The notes under the pieces: generated by a model | What the model saw: only the letters and a program-made list of their open reading frames with translations | The model's database searches: none | Told to the model about the DNA's origin: nothing | Source: JAIWNK01 sp964453115 | GTDB taxonomy: Bacteria; Chloroflexota; Anaerolineae; Anaerolineales; Anaerolineaceae | Reading direction: 5' to 3' | Length of the DNA stretch: 64,000 bases | Assembly (NCBI GenBank): GCA_964453115.1 | Contig: CAYVRT010000011.1 | Span: forward strand, 39,455-103,454 | Program-made: the position numbers and the translations under genes | Shown: piece after piece, positions 43,212 through 51,896 of the stretch | How the letters are laid out: the number at the start of each line of letters is the position of its first letter | Position numbering within the stretch: the first letter of the stretch is position 1

Positions 43212-44029
43212 TGACAGAACAACACCCCACTCTGTTAGATCCCAAACCACAACCCCCACCTGCCCCCAAAACAAGCAAATGGAACCTTTTTCATATTCTG
43301 GCGCCCATTCTTGGCACCAGCTTGCTACTTGCATCCTTGTTTACCCTGCTCACACCATCCAATGTTTTTTCCAATGAAATGATTGATCAACTATTTCGTG
43401 CCTGGCAGGCTGAATCGTTGCCTACCTACCCCACCCCAACCCCTCTACCGGCCCCACGCATCGGAATCGTCGCTGGTCACTATGGCAACGATTCGGGCGC
43501 AGTTTGCCCCGATGGCTTGACCGAAGTGCAAGTCAACTTAAGCATTGCAAGTCGAGTGCACCAAAAATTAAGCGAGCAAGGGTATCAGGTAGATCTGCTG
43601 CAAGAATTTGACCCGCGCCTGGCCGGTTACCGCGGCCTGGCCCTGGTTTCCATCCACAACGACACATGCGAAGCGCTCGGCCCAGAATTCACCGGCTTCA
43701 AAGTCGCCGCTGCTGCCTCCAGCGCCTACCCCGAAAAAGCCACCCGCCTGCGTGAATGTCTGGTACAACGGTATCAAACGGTCACCAGTCTCCCCTTCCA
43801 CGCCAGCACCATCACCAATGACATGACCAGCTATCACACCTTCAATGAAATTCACACCGATACCACCGCTGCCATTATTGAAACTGGTTTCCTCGGCTCG
43901 GGCACCGACCGCGCCCTGCTCACCCAAAACCCAGACCTGATCGCAGACGGTGTCGTTGCCGGAATTCTGTGCTACATTCGCAATGAAAGTCTTGTGCAAC
44001 CCACTGCCACCCTGCCGCCATCTCCATGA
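43211..44029 (+). CDS. N-acetylmuramoyl-L-alanine amidase (Amidase_3), membrane-anchored
   Basis: 272 residues. Pro-rich cytoplasmic start, a TM anchor (~28-50), a short TPTP linker, then Amidase_3: GIVAGHYGNDSGAV (Zn His), GLTEVQVNLSIASRV (Zn Glu), ALVSIHNDTC (Zn His) and AAIIETGFLGSGTD (catalytic Glu). It cleaves the bond between MurNAc and the stem peptide. The stop overlaps the L,D-transpeptidase ATG (ATGA), forming a two-gene wall-remodelling operon. Confidence 0.92.
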   Translation: MTEQHPTLLDPKPQPPPAPKTSKWNLFHILAPILGTSLLLASLFTLLTPSNVFSNEMIDQLFRAWQAESLPTYPTPTPLPAPRIGIVAGHYGNDSGAVCPDGLTEVQVNLSIASRVHQKLSEQGYQVDLLQEFDPRLAGYRGLALVSIHNDTCEALGPEFTGFKVAAAASSAYPEKATRLRECLVQRYQTVTSLPFHASTITNDMTSYHTFNEIHTDTTAAIIETGFLGSGTDRALLTQNPDLIADGVVAGILCYIRNESLVQPTATLPPSP

Positions 44030-45003
44030 CCTCAGAAACTGAACTGCGCGCCCTGCTTCAACAAGCCATGCTTGCCGTGCGCAAACATGACCGCATTACC
44101 GCTCGCCAGTTCGCATCACAAGCAGCACGCATTGCCCCCGAGATGGAAGACCCCTGGTTAATCCTTGCCGCAGTGGCCGATCCCAAAGCCAGTCTTTCCT
44201 ATGCCCGCCGCGCCCTGCGTGTTGCACCCAACAGTCCACGCGCCCTGCAGGCCATTCAGTGGGCCGAGCGCCGATTGGCAAACCAAACCACGCCGTCTCC
44301 AACCATCATTGCCGCACCTCTCCCACCCACCTCGACACTCCAAAAACTTGCGCAACACCGTCTGACCATCCCACTCACAGCCATCTTGCTTGCCACACTG
44401 GTCAGCCTGCTGGTTTGGTTTAGCCGCCCAGTTGTGCATCAGGTCACCGCCAAAGATTTCAGTGCCCCGCGCCCGCTCAGTATGTTCCTCAAACCCACCT
44501 TCACCCCAACGCCCACCCTTACTCCCACCATCACCCCAACCCCCACAGCCACGCCAACTTTCACACCAACCCACACCCCTCTGCCAACAGCCACCCCAAC
44601 GCCCACCGAAACTCCTTTGCCAACCACAGAACCGCCCCCGGCTGATTTTGCTGGACGCTGGATTGATATTGACCTGAGCGACCAAAGCGCCACCCTCTAT
44701 GAAGGCGATCAGGTGATCAATTCCTTTATCGTTTCCACTGGCACATGGCAAACCCCTACAGTAATTGGACAGTACCACATCTATGTCAAATACCGGTATG
44801 CCGACATGGCTGGCCCAGGTTACTACTTGCCCGATGTTCCCTACGTCATGTACTTTTACAAAGGTTATGGTCTCCATGGCACCTACTGGCATAACAATTT
44901 TGGCGTTCCAATGAGCCATGGTTGTGTCAATTTCCGAACCGAAGATGCCGGCTGGATATTTGATTTCCTGTCCGTTGGGGATTTGGTCAACGTCCACGAA
45001 TAA
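44026..45003 (+). CDS. L,D-transpeptidase (YkuD) with TPR-like N-terminus and Thr-Pro linker
   Basis: 325 residues. Residues ~1-85 are a TPR-like helical repeat in the cytoplasm; a TM helix at ~108-130; a Thr-Pro-rich linker at ~148-205; the YkuD domain at ~208-325 with HGTYWHNNFGVPMSHGCVNF, where the Cys of SHGC is the nucleophile. It forms 3-3 cross-links or attaches proteins to peptidoglycan. The linker, like the PBP1 tail, suggests a span through a thick wall or a glycosylated surface segment (inference). Confidence 0.94.
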   Translation: MTSETELRALLQQAMLAVRKHDRITARQFASQAARIAPEMEDPWLILAAVADPKASLSYARRALRVAPNSPRALQAIQWAERRLANQTTPSPTIIAAPLPPTSTLQKLAQHRLTIPLTAILLATLVSLLVWFSRPVVHQVTAKDFSAPRPLSMFLKPTFTPTPTLTPTITPTPTATPTFTPTHTPLPTATPTPTETPLPTTEPPPADFAGRWIDIDLSDQSATLYEGDQVINSFIVSTGTWQTPTVIGQYHIYVKYRYADMAGPGYYLPDVPYVMYFYKGYGLHGTYWHNNFGVPMSHGCVNFRTEDAGWIFDFLSVGDLVNVHE

Positions 45004-45037
45004 GCCTGCCCAAAAACCATTTCTCAAACCGAAAGAT

Positions 45038-45046
45038 TGATATAAT
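45038..45046 (+). promoter_or_regulatory. Extended -10 promoter abutting the gene at 45054 (leaderless)
   Basis: TGA-TATAAT (TG at 45038-45039, -10 at 45041-45046), then seven bases to ATG at 45054. No -35 consensus, as is usual with an extended -10; no SD. Confidence 0.6.
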
Positions 45047-45053
45047 AAACACA

Positions 45054-45485
45054 ATGGCTCAAAATGCTTTATTTGCAGGTCTGGTAATAGATGAACAAGA
45101 TCGCCCGGTCGAAGTCACCTGGGTCGGCAGCGATGCTTTTTACGTCGTCAATGACGCCGGTTTTCGCCGCCATATCTTGGCTGAAGAGGTAGATCGGCAA
45201 GTGCTAAAAGAAATGACGCAGCAAATAGAAGGACATGAAGATATTGTCAGCGAACAAACAGCCCGCATGTTGGGGCAAGAAGATATTTTCACCCGTGCTG
45301 TGATTCTCAATCAGCTCAAGCACCTCGATCAACAAATTGAACAAATCTTTCAAACCGGCATTCCCGAGGATGCTCGTGCGTACCTGGGCATGATGGGCCT
45401 GCGCATTGTCGTCAACCTGCATGGCGAAATTATCGAAATCCGTCAACCAAGCCTGAGCGCCGATGACGACGAGGGCGGAGAGTGA
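45054..45485 (+). CDS. Conserved-looking protein of unknown function upstream of a thioredoxin-TPR gene
   Basis: 143 residues. The N-terminal ~45 residues look like a small beta barrel (NALFAGLVIDEQDRPVEV, GSDAFYVVNDAGFRRHI); residues ~45-105 are helical and charged; a final beta segment (LRIVVNLHGEIIEI) precedes an acidic tail. I do not recognise a family. Only three bases separate it from the next gene, so it likely works with that thioredoxin-domain chaperone. Confidence 0.75.
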   Translation: MAQNALFAGLVIDEQDRPVEVTWVGSDAFYVVNDAGFRRHILAEEVDRQVLKEMTQQIEGHEDIVSEQTARMLGQEDIFTRAVILNQLKHLDQQIEQIFQTGIPEDARAYLGMMGLRIVVNLHGEIIEIRQPSLSADDDEGGE

Positions 45486-45488
45486 ACC

Positions 45489-46322
45489 ATGGCACCCAAA
45501 GACATCCTCGATGTAACTGAAGTTTCATTCGAGTACGATGTAATTAACTACTCACAGAACACACCTGTTGTCGTAGATTTTTGGGCACCATGGTGCCGTC
45601 CCTGCAAGACACTCAGCCCCCTGCTCGAAACGCTTGCCATCGAAAGCGATGGTGGCTTTCGGCTGGCTCGTCTTAACACAGACCAAAACCCCAACGTTGC
45701 TCTGCGCTATGCCGTGCGCAGCCTGCCAACCATTAAAGCCTTCAGTCAAGGTGAAGTTGTATCAGAATTTGTTGGCCTGCTGCCCGAATCTCGCATTCGC
45801 GAATTCCTCAGCAAGATCACCCCACCCAGCCCGCTCAGCCTGGCCATTGAGCGCGCCGCTGGTCTGCTTTCCATGCGTCAATGGGCAAATGCTGAACAAA
45901 TGTATCGCAAGCTCCTCCAACAAAGCCCTGGCAACCCGGAGTGTTTGCTGGGGCTGGCACGCGCCCTCCTCTTCCAAAACAAAGGCCTGGAAGCACACAG
46001 CTTGTTGCGCAACTTTCCCACCAGCCGTCAATACACCCAGGCAGAACGTCTCCTGCCCTTGGCAGAAGCGCTTGTCGAACACGAAGCCGGCCTCGAAACC
46101 GGCCAAAGTGACCTGGATGCTGCTTTCAACCGCTCGCGGGCTCTCATTCAACGCGGCAACCTCGCCGCCGCCCTCGATGGATTACTCGACATCCTGCGTC
46201 AAGATCGCCGCTATGATGGCGGAAGGGCGCGCCTGGTTGTCCTTGGAATTTTAGAACTAATGGGCGAAGACGAACCACTTACCCGACAATACCGCAGCGA
46301 ACTCGCTTCGATTCTTTTCTAG
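45489..46322 (+). CDS. Thioredoxin-TPR protein, CnoX/YbbN-like
   Basis: 277 residues. Thioredoxin domain (~1-110) with active-site FWAPWCRPCK and cis-Pro VRSLPTIKAF, followed by TPR-like helices (~115-275: ANAEQMYRKLLQQSPGNPE). This is the layout of CnoX, a chaperedoxin that holds unfolded proteins for GroEL during oxidative stress; unlike E. coli CnoX it has both active-site Cys, so redox activity is expected. SD GGAGAG upstream; it is followed seven bases later by the NrtR gene. Confidence 0.9.
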   Translation: MAPKDILDVTEVSFEYDVINYSQNTPVVVDFWAPWCRPCKTLSPLLETLAIESDGGFRLARLNTDQNPNVALRYAVRSLPTIKAFSQGEVVSEFVGLLPESRIREFLSKITPPSPLSLAIERAAGLLSMRQWANAEQMYRKLLQQSPGNPECLLGLARALLFQNKGLEAHSLLRNFPTSRQYTQAERLLPLAEALVEHEAGLETGQSDLDAAFNRSRALIQRGNLAAALDGLLDILRQDRRYDGGRARLVVLGILELMGEDEPLTRQYRSELASILF

Positions 46323-46328
46323 CACACT

Positions 46329-46973
46329 ATGCAACAGATCGAAACCCTGCTCATCATTTTTTCACTACATCAAAACCAGCTTCAGGTGCTGCTCAGCCAG
46401 CCCAACGGTCAAACGAGCTGTCTCCCGGGCCGCCTGCTTCAAAATCACCTCAGCCTGGAAGACAATGCACTAACCTGTCTGACAGAACAAACCGGGCTCA
46501 AAGCTGCCTATCTGGAACAATTATACACTTATGGAGAACAGCTTCCCCAAAACACAGCTACAACGCGGCTGGTTTCAATCGCCTATTTTGCATTACTCGC
46601 CTCCGATGCCAGCAGCCAAATCATCAACAATGAACAGCGCTTCTGGCAGCCAATCCATAGCCTGCCCATTTTACAAACCAATCATGTTGAAATCATTCAA
46701 TATGCCCTGCGCCGGCTGCGTTACAAGCTGGAATATAGCGCTGTTGGCTTTGAGCTATTGCCCGATTCCTTCAGCTTGAGCGAATTACAACGCACTTATG
46801 AAATCATCCTGGGTGAAACGCTCGATAAGCGCAATTTTCGCCGTCGCATCCTACAAGCCGGCATCATTGAACCAACACCTCACCAACGCGGCGGAGAGGG
46901 CCGACCAGCCCGTCTCTACCGTTACCGCCCAGATGCAATTGCTGAAGTCAAAGCCCGGCGTCTTTTTCCCTAA
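46329..46973 (+). CDS. NrtR-like Nudix-related transcriptional regulator
   Basis: 214 residues. N-terminal Nudix-like domain with a degenerate Nudix box (LPGRLLQNHLSLEDNALTC, where the catalytic REXXEE glutamates are absent), then a winged-helix domain (FSLSELQRTYEIILGETLDKRNFRRRIL). NrtR repressors sense ADP-ribose and control NAD or sugar genes; the last stretch GGEGRPARLYRY is typical. No NAD genes are adjacent, so the regulon lies elsewhere. The stop overlaps that of pyrK by three to four bases. Confidence 0.85.
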   Translation: MQQIETLLIIFSLHQNQLQVLLSQPNGQTSCLPGRLLQNHLSLEDNALTCLTEQTGLKAAYLEQLYTYGEQLPQNTATTRLVSIAYFALLASDASSQIINNEQRFWQPIHSLPILQTNHVEIIQYALRRLRYKLEYSAVGFELLPDSFSLSELQRTYEIILGETLDKRNFRRRILQAGIIEPTPHQRGGEGRPARLYRYRPDAIAEVKARRLFP

Positions 46974-47731
46974 CTCTCTTCTCTACGCCAAACCGGCCCA
47001 TCCAAACAAGCCAGCCAGCCCAACGAGCGCTCCTCACCACCCGGCATTTCACAGCTTCCGCACAACCCCATCCCACAGCGCATATGGGCCTCCCATGAAA
47101 GCTGACAATCCAGCCCGGTTTGTCGCGCCTGTTGCTCCAATGCCTCCAACATGCGCGCCGGCCCACAAGCATACAATCCATCCGGACGCAGTGCATCAAT
47201 TCGCTCCTGTGTAGCAGCGGTCACCAGGCCCAACATTCCCTGCGATCCATCCTCAGTTGCCACATATACCTGCGCCCCAACGCGCTTAAAATCCTCCATC
47301 AACAGCACATCCGCAGCCGTGCGCGCCCCAATGCAAACCTCAACCTCAACCCCCTGCTGCTGCGCCTGCCGTGCCAGAAATAAAAGCGGTGCCACCCCAT
47401 ACCCACCTCCGGCCAGCAAAGCTCTTTTGCCCCTCAAGCGGAATCCCTGCCCAAGCGGCCCACGCACCCAGACCCGTTCTCCAGGCTGCAAACGGTGCAG
47501 CGCATCGCTCACCGGCCCAACCGACACCACTATCAAAGTCAACGGGTCGCTCTCCGCGATACTAAATGGCTTCTCGCCAATCCCTGGCAACCAGGCCATC
47601 ACAAATTGCCCGGGGTGACAGATCATGCTCCCATCAAACACAAAACGGCGCGTGCGATAATTCTCCACCCGCACCTCAGTCAAACGCAGCGCCCGATGCG
47701 CCCCAACCACTTCTATCAGTTCAGGTTTCAT
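46970..47731 (-). CDS. pyrK: Dihydroorotate dehydrogenase electron transfer subunit
   Basis: 253 residues. FAD-binding ferredoxin-reductase fold (GQFVMAWLPGIGEKPFSIA), NAD-binding part (RALLAGGGYGVAPLLFLA) and a C-terminal [2Fe-2S] site MRCGMGLCGSCEM with the fourth Cys in LACLDG. It passes electrons from dihydroorotate via PyrD to NAD+. ATG at 47731 overlaps the pyrD stop (ATGA). Confidence 0.95.
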   Translation of the reverse strand: MKPELIEVVGAHRALRLTEVRVENYRTRRFVFDGSMICHPGQFVMAWLPGIGEKPFSIAESDPLTLIVVSVGPVSDALHRLQPGERVWVRGPLGQGFRLRGKRALLAGGGYGVAPLLFLARQAQQQGVEVEVCIGARTAADVLLMEDFKRVGAQVYVATEDGSQGMLGLVTAATQERIDALRPDGLYACGPARMLEALEQQARQTGLDCQLSWEAHMRCGMGLCGSCEMPGGEERSLGWLACLDGPVWRREES

Positions 47732-48651
47732 CGTAATGCCAATCCTCGCATCGCATCCAAATTCACATACCCCTCTTGCTTCATCCAAGTAGAGAGTTCA
47801 TCTGCAATCTGCCCAAAGGCCGAAACACCCCGGTACCAAACAGCTGTGCCAACCCCCACCGCCGTCGCACCAGCCAGAATCATCTCCGCTGCATCACGAC
47901 CGTTGCTCACCCCCCCTGTTCCAATAATCGGCACCTTGACTGCCCGGCGCACCTCAGCCACACATCGCAATGCAATTGGCTTCAAGGCCGGCCCAGAAAT
48001 TCCGCCCACCCGATTGGAAAGCACAGGCCGGGCAGCCTCAGCATCAATCAACATCCCCGGCATGGTATTAATTGCAGTAATTGCATCTGCCCCGGCCTCC
48101 ACCACCGCCGCTGCAATTCGGCCAATGTCCGGAACATTCGGGGCAAGTTTCACCGCAATCGGTATTTGCACTGCCCGCCGCACCGCCTCTGTCACCAAAG
48201 CGGCACTCTCACAACTTGCAGCAAATGGCATTCCAAATTCATCCCGCACATTCGGACAGGAGATATTTACTTCCAACAAGTGCGGCTGAGCAGTTGCCAC
48301 CACAGCTGCCACTTCAGCAAACTCATCCAACGTCCCTGCAAAAACACTGGCAATCAGCACCGCACCAACATCCTCCACCAATTGCCGCGCCTCAGCCAGC
48401 AGATGCACCTCTTCCAGCGCACCAGGATTGCTCAACCCAATTGCATTCAAAACCCCTTGCCCCCACTCAACCGTCACCGGGTTGGGATGCCCAACACGTG
48501 GAACCAGCCCACAGCTTTTGGCAGTCACCGCCCCCGCCCCCGCATCCACCGCCCGCCGCAACAAGGTTGCACTTGTCCCCAAAATGCCTGAAGCCAATAC
48601 CAATGGATTTTTCAGCGAATAGCCCAGCAATTCACAGCGCAAATCAGCCAT
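47728..48651 (-). CDS. pyrD: Dihydroorotate dehydrogenase, catalytic subunit (class 1B)
   Basis: 307 residues. It oxidises dihydroorotate to orotate in pyrimidine synthesis. Motifs: NPLVLASGILG, GAVTAKSCGLVPR, NAIGLSNPG, LEVNISCPNV (catalytic Cys, class 1B), AVKLAPNV, NTMPGMLIDAEA, GGISGPALKPIALR and IIGTGGVSNG. ATG at 48651 has GGAGG 11 bases upstream; an upstream in-frame ATG at 48684 lies inside the -10 box and cannot be used. Confidence 0.96.
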   Translation of the reverse strand: MADLRCELLGYSLKNPLVLASGILGTSATLLRRAVDAGAGAVTAKSCGLVPRVGHPNPVTVEWGQGVLNAIGLSNPGALEEVHLLAEARQLVEDVGAVLIASVFAGTLDEFAEVAAVVATAQPHLLEVNISCPNVRDEFGMPFAASCESAALVTEAVRRAVQIPIAVKLAPNVPDIGRIAAAVVEAGADAITAINTMPGMLIDAEAARPVLSNRVGGISGPALKPIALRCVAEVRRAVKVPIIGTGGVSNGRDAAEMILAGATAVGVGTAVWYRGVSAFGQIADELSTWMKQEGYVNLDAMRGLALR

Positions 48652-48682
48652 TACGATCAGAACCTCCATCCAAAGATATTGC

Positions 48683-48712
48683 ATTGTAACAGGTTTGTCA
48701 GTAGACGATTCA
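48683..48712 (-). promoter_or_regulatory. pyrDK promoter
   Basis: On the minus strand TTGAAT (48712-48707), 18-base spacer, TACAAT (48688-48683). Transcription should start near 48676, excluding the longest pyrD start. Confidence 0.5.
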
Positions 48713-48747
48713 AAAATTTAAGATAGATATACACAAAAATCAGCCCA

Positions 48748-49479
48748 ATGGCGCGATACTGTTCCCATATGTCACCCTATGATTTTAATCCCGGAACACT
48801 TCCACTGCTCATCACCGTACCACATGGCATCCATCTAGATCAATCCAGCCATTCTCAGCTGAACGAACGCGCCACCGGCCTAAAACAGGAAGAATTAAAC
48901 ATCATCGAAACGGCCCAGGCATTATGCACAGCCCTGACTAAAAACGGCAAAAAACCGGCGTTGCTCATCGCCCGCGTCCATCGCTCTCGAATTGACTTTG
49001 GACGCAGTCCTCATATCATTAAAGGGGAATCAGCTTACGATGATCCGCGTGCTGCCGCCCTCTATGCAGCCCATGAAACCTGCATCCAGGCGTGGAAAAA
49101 CGCCCAGCCTGTGCAAAAAATTGCCCTGCTGATTGACTTGCATGGCTGTCGAACAGAAACCCACGCTGTATTCTTCGGCACCCGGTGCGGGATCACCTGC
49201 CCGGCCCGCTACTTGCTCAAACTTCAAACCACAATGATGCACGCTGGTTGGGACATTTCCCCACTCCCCGGCCAACCCGAACGCCAATTTTATGGCCGGG
49301 GCGATAGCATCATCTCGCGCCACAATCTCGCCGCTCGTTCAGCAAACCAGGCCAGCATTCAAATCGAACTCTCCAGCCTCATTCGCAACACGCCCCACCT
49401 TCGTCAACGTCTGGCGCAAGACCTTGCTGCCGCACTGCTAACGATTTTCGAATCTTCTGCACAAAATATGCTACAATAA
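48748..49479 (+). CDS. N-formylglutamate amidohydrolase-like protein
   Basis: 243 residues. LLITVPHGIHLDQS, VHRSRIDFGRSP and IALLIDLHGCRTETHAVFFGT match the Zn-dependent FGase family that hydrolyses N-formylglutamate or related N-acyl amino acids. The start could be ATG 48748 or ATG 48769 (MSPYDF); neither has an SD. No histidine-degradation genes are nearby, so the true substrate is uncertain. Confidence 0.82.
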   Translation: MARYCSHMSPYDFNPGTLPLLITVPHGIHLDQSSHSQLNERATGLKQEELNIIETAQALCTALTKNGKKPALLIARVHRSRIDFGRSPHIIKGESAYDDPRAAALYAAHETCIQAWKNAQPVQKIALLIDLHGCRTETHAVFFGTRCGITCPARYLLKLQTTMMHAGWDISPLPGQPERQFYGRGDSIISRHNLAARSANQASIQIELSSLIRNTPHLRQRLAQDLAAALLTIFESSAQNMLQ

Positions 49480-49507
49480 CGCCCTATCTTGCGCAAGGAA
49501 AAAAACA

Positions 49508-50554
49508 ATGCATCCTATCTCTCGCCCCGATTTAAACACCCTCGCCCCCAATGTGCGCGCTTACATTGAATATCTGGAAGCTCAATTAGAAGAACGCCGT
49601 CCCCGTCGTTCCATAACCATTTCAGATGCAGAAGAAGAAACTGAACTTCCTCCCCTCATCAGCGAGGAACAACCAACCCCAATCCAACTTTTCACCATCA
49701 CAGCCAAAGGCATTGGCAAGCGCACTGCCCGCCACCTCTACCAGCGTCAACGGCGCGGCGGTATGGGCATTTTTGACCTTGACACCCCCGATGAAACACC
49801 TCCCGCTTTGCTGGCTCTGGCTGACGAGAGCCACAACCTGCTCATCTTTACCAGTCAAGCACGCACCTTTCGTATGCCAGCCGCCACCATCTGCTCCGGT
49901 CCGGTTCGCAACCGTGGACAGCAAATCAGCGAAAAACTGACCCTGGCTGCCGATGAAACCATCGTTGCTGCCCTGCCAGCCCTCGCTACCGGCGATTACA
50001 TGCTTGTCAGCAGAAGCGGCTTTGTCCGCTACTTGCGCCATCACGTCTTTGGCGAGTACATGCGTCCTGGCACAGCCATGTATGACGCACATAAATACGG
50101 CCCATTGGCTGCCGTCTGCCACACTACCACCCCCAATGATGTACTCATCGTCACCCAACGTGGCCGCGCCATCCGCTTTTCTCAAAAACTCATCCCCGTT
50201 CAGGGCGGGCCTGGCATTCGCGGCGAAGCCGATGACCCTGTCGTGGCGATTGTCGGTGTAGAAGATGAAAGCCTGGTCTTTTTGGCCGATTCTGCCGGGC
50301 GCGGCACCATCCGTCGCATGAGTAGTTTTGCCGCAAACAAAAGCCCTGGCGGCGGCGGCAAAAATATTATGAATAGCGATGAATTGGTTGGCGCAGCCCT
50401 CATCGGCCCAGAATCCGATATCTTTCTCATCTCACACCTCAGTAAAATCATCCGTTTTGCTGCTGCCGAAGTGCCGATTAAAGAGGCTTCTGTGCAAGGC
50501 GTCAATTGCATGAGTCTGCGCGCTGACCAGGTCATTGCTCTTTCCGCCACCTGA
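49508..50554 (+). CDS. Free-standing GyrA C-terminal beta-propeller protein
   Basis: 348 residues. After a ~60-residue N-terminal helix and acidic linker come about six GyrA_C-type repeats of ~50 residues (LFTITAKGIGKRTARHL, LLIFTSQARTFRMPA, YMLVSRSGFVRYLRHH, VLIVTQRGRAIRFSQ, LVFLADSAGRGTIRRM, IFLISHLSKIIRFAA). The first contains QRRGGMGIFDLD, close to the GyrA-box QRRGGKG that lets gyrase wrap DNA. No topoisomerase catalytic domain or Tyr is present. It might wrap DNA or modulate gyrase (inference). SD AAGGAAAA upstream; it is followed after one base by the FolC-like gene. Confidence 0.88.
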   Translation: MHPISRPDLNTLAPNVRAYIEYLEAQLEERRPRRSITISDAEEETELPPLISEEQPTPIQLFTITAKGIGKRTARHLYQRQRRGGMGIFDLDTPDETPPALLALADESHNLLIFTSQARTFRMPAATICSGPVRNRGQQISEKLTLAADETIVAALPALATGDYMLVSRSGFVRYLRHHVFGEYMRPGTAMYDAHKYGPLAAVCHTTTPNDVLIVTQRGRAIRFSQKLIPVQGGPGIRGEADDPVVAIVGVEDESLVFLADSAGRGTIRRMSSFAANKSPGGGGKNIMNSDELVGAALIGPESDIFLISHLSKIIRFAAAEVPIKEASVQGVNCMSLRADQVIALSAT

Positions 50555-50555
50555 T

Positions 50556-51896
50556 ATGTTCACTCTCAACGACAGCCTCAAAGTCGTTTTCGACTCCTAT
50601 TACCGCGTCAAAGACCAATTGCACGGCTATGACTCTGACCTGCGCGACTTGACCGGCATCCGACGCGTGTTTGAATTGGCCGGCATCCCGCTCGACGGGA
50701 TCCCAATCATCACCATCACCGGCAGCAAAGGCAAAGGCTCCACATCGCTGCTTTGCAATGCTTTTCTGGAAGAACTTGGCTGCCGGGTTGGGCTGGTCAC
50801 CAGTCCACACCTTGTCGAATTCCGCGAGCGAATTCGCATCAATGGCGTTGCCATTCCTGAAAGCGATTTCATTACCCGCATCATGGAGTTGGAATCAATC
50901 GTTCATAGTGTAGATGCCAGCCTGGAACGCGGCTACCTCAGCCCAACCGGCATTTTGTTGGCAGCCGCCATGAATCAATTCCGCCGCATGGGAGTTGATG
51001 TAATTGTATTAGAAGCTGGGCGCGGCGGGCGTTTTGACGATGTCAGCATCCTCAAAAATCAGGTCTCCTGTCTGACACCCATCATGGAAGAACACCTCGA
51101 CAAACTTGGCCCAACCATTACTGAGATCACCTGGCACAAAACCGGGATCATTCAACCACAAACCACCGTCATCAGCGCCCCTCAACTACCCAAGGTATCT
51201 GCTCTTATCCGCCAGGCTGCCAAAGACCAAAACGCTAACCTTTGGACAATCGGCGACCAAATTGGCTATACGCAGGAGTTCCCGTCCCCCTTTCAGCAAA
51301 ACTTGCACGTCCTCATTGCCCCTCTCGCCGCAGACCCGCACTTTTCCCTCCACAACCCGGCGCGCTACCTGGGCATCAATGCCGCAGTTGCTCTTGCCGC
51401 AACATTTGCCCTGCTCAAACCCACCCCATCTCAAGCCGCCAATATCGGCAGCCACACCCCCAGTCTCCATTTTGCCGGACGTTGCGATAAAGTCTGCGAT
51501 TCCCCGCTTGTTTTCCTTGATGGCGCCATCAACCGCCCTTCTGCCGCAGCCTTTCTCGAAAGCGTTCACCCCCACCTGCGTCCGCCCACCGTTCTCGTCA
51601 CAGCTCTCCCAGAAGATAAGGACTTTGGCGGCTTTCTTGATGTACTGATGCCCGTAGCCAATTACACCATCCTCACCACAACAACCAATCAGAACCTTGT
51701 CTTCACCAATGCTGTATACGAAAAAGCGCGCCAGCTCTCTGCCAACGCACTTTCCATTCCCAATGTTAACCTCGCCTTACAACAAGCTGTTTCTCTAGCC
51801 GGGGAATCCGGCTCTATTCTGGCTGTTGGAACCCAATCCTTTGTTCGCGACGGATTGGTTTTCTGGCAAAAGAACGTTCAATCCATCTGGCACTGA
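50556..51896 (+). CDS. folC: Folylpolyglutamate synthase / dihydrofolate synthase-like Mur ligase
   Basis: 446 residues. P-loop ITITGSKGKGSTS and SPHLVEFRERIRING, VIVLEAGRGGRFDDVSIL, EHLDKLGPTITEITWHKTGI are standard FolC motifs; the C-terminal Mur-ligase domain ends ILAVGTQSFVRDGL. It adds glutamate to folates. The C-terminal half diverges from typical FolC, so another Mur-ligase substrate is possible. Start ATG at 50556 is one base after the previous stop. The stop abuts the rhodanese stop. Confidence 0.85.
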   Translation: MFTLNDSLKVVFDSYYRVKDQLHGYDSDLRDLTGIRRVFELAGIPLDGIPIITITGSKGKGSTSLLCNAFLEELGCRVGLVTSPHLVEFRERIRINGVAIPESDFITRIMELESIVHSVDASLERGYLSPTGILLAAAMNQFRRMGVDVIVLEAGRGGRFDDVSILKNQVSCLTPIMEEHLDKLGPTITEITWHKTGIIQPQTTVISAPQLPKVSALIRQAAKDQNANLWTIGDQIGYTQEFPSPFQQNLHVLIAPLAADPHFSLHNPARYLGINAAVALAATFALLKPTPSQAANIGSHTPSLHFAGRCDKVCDSPLVFLDGAINRPSAAAFLESVHPHLRPPTVLVTALPEDKDFGGFLDVLMPVANYTILTTTTNQNLVFTNAVYEKARQLSANALSIPNVNLALQQAVSLAGESGSILAVGTQSFVRDGLVFWQKNVQSIWH

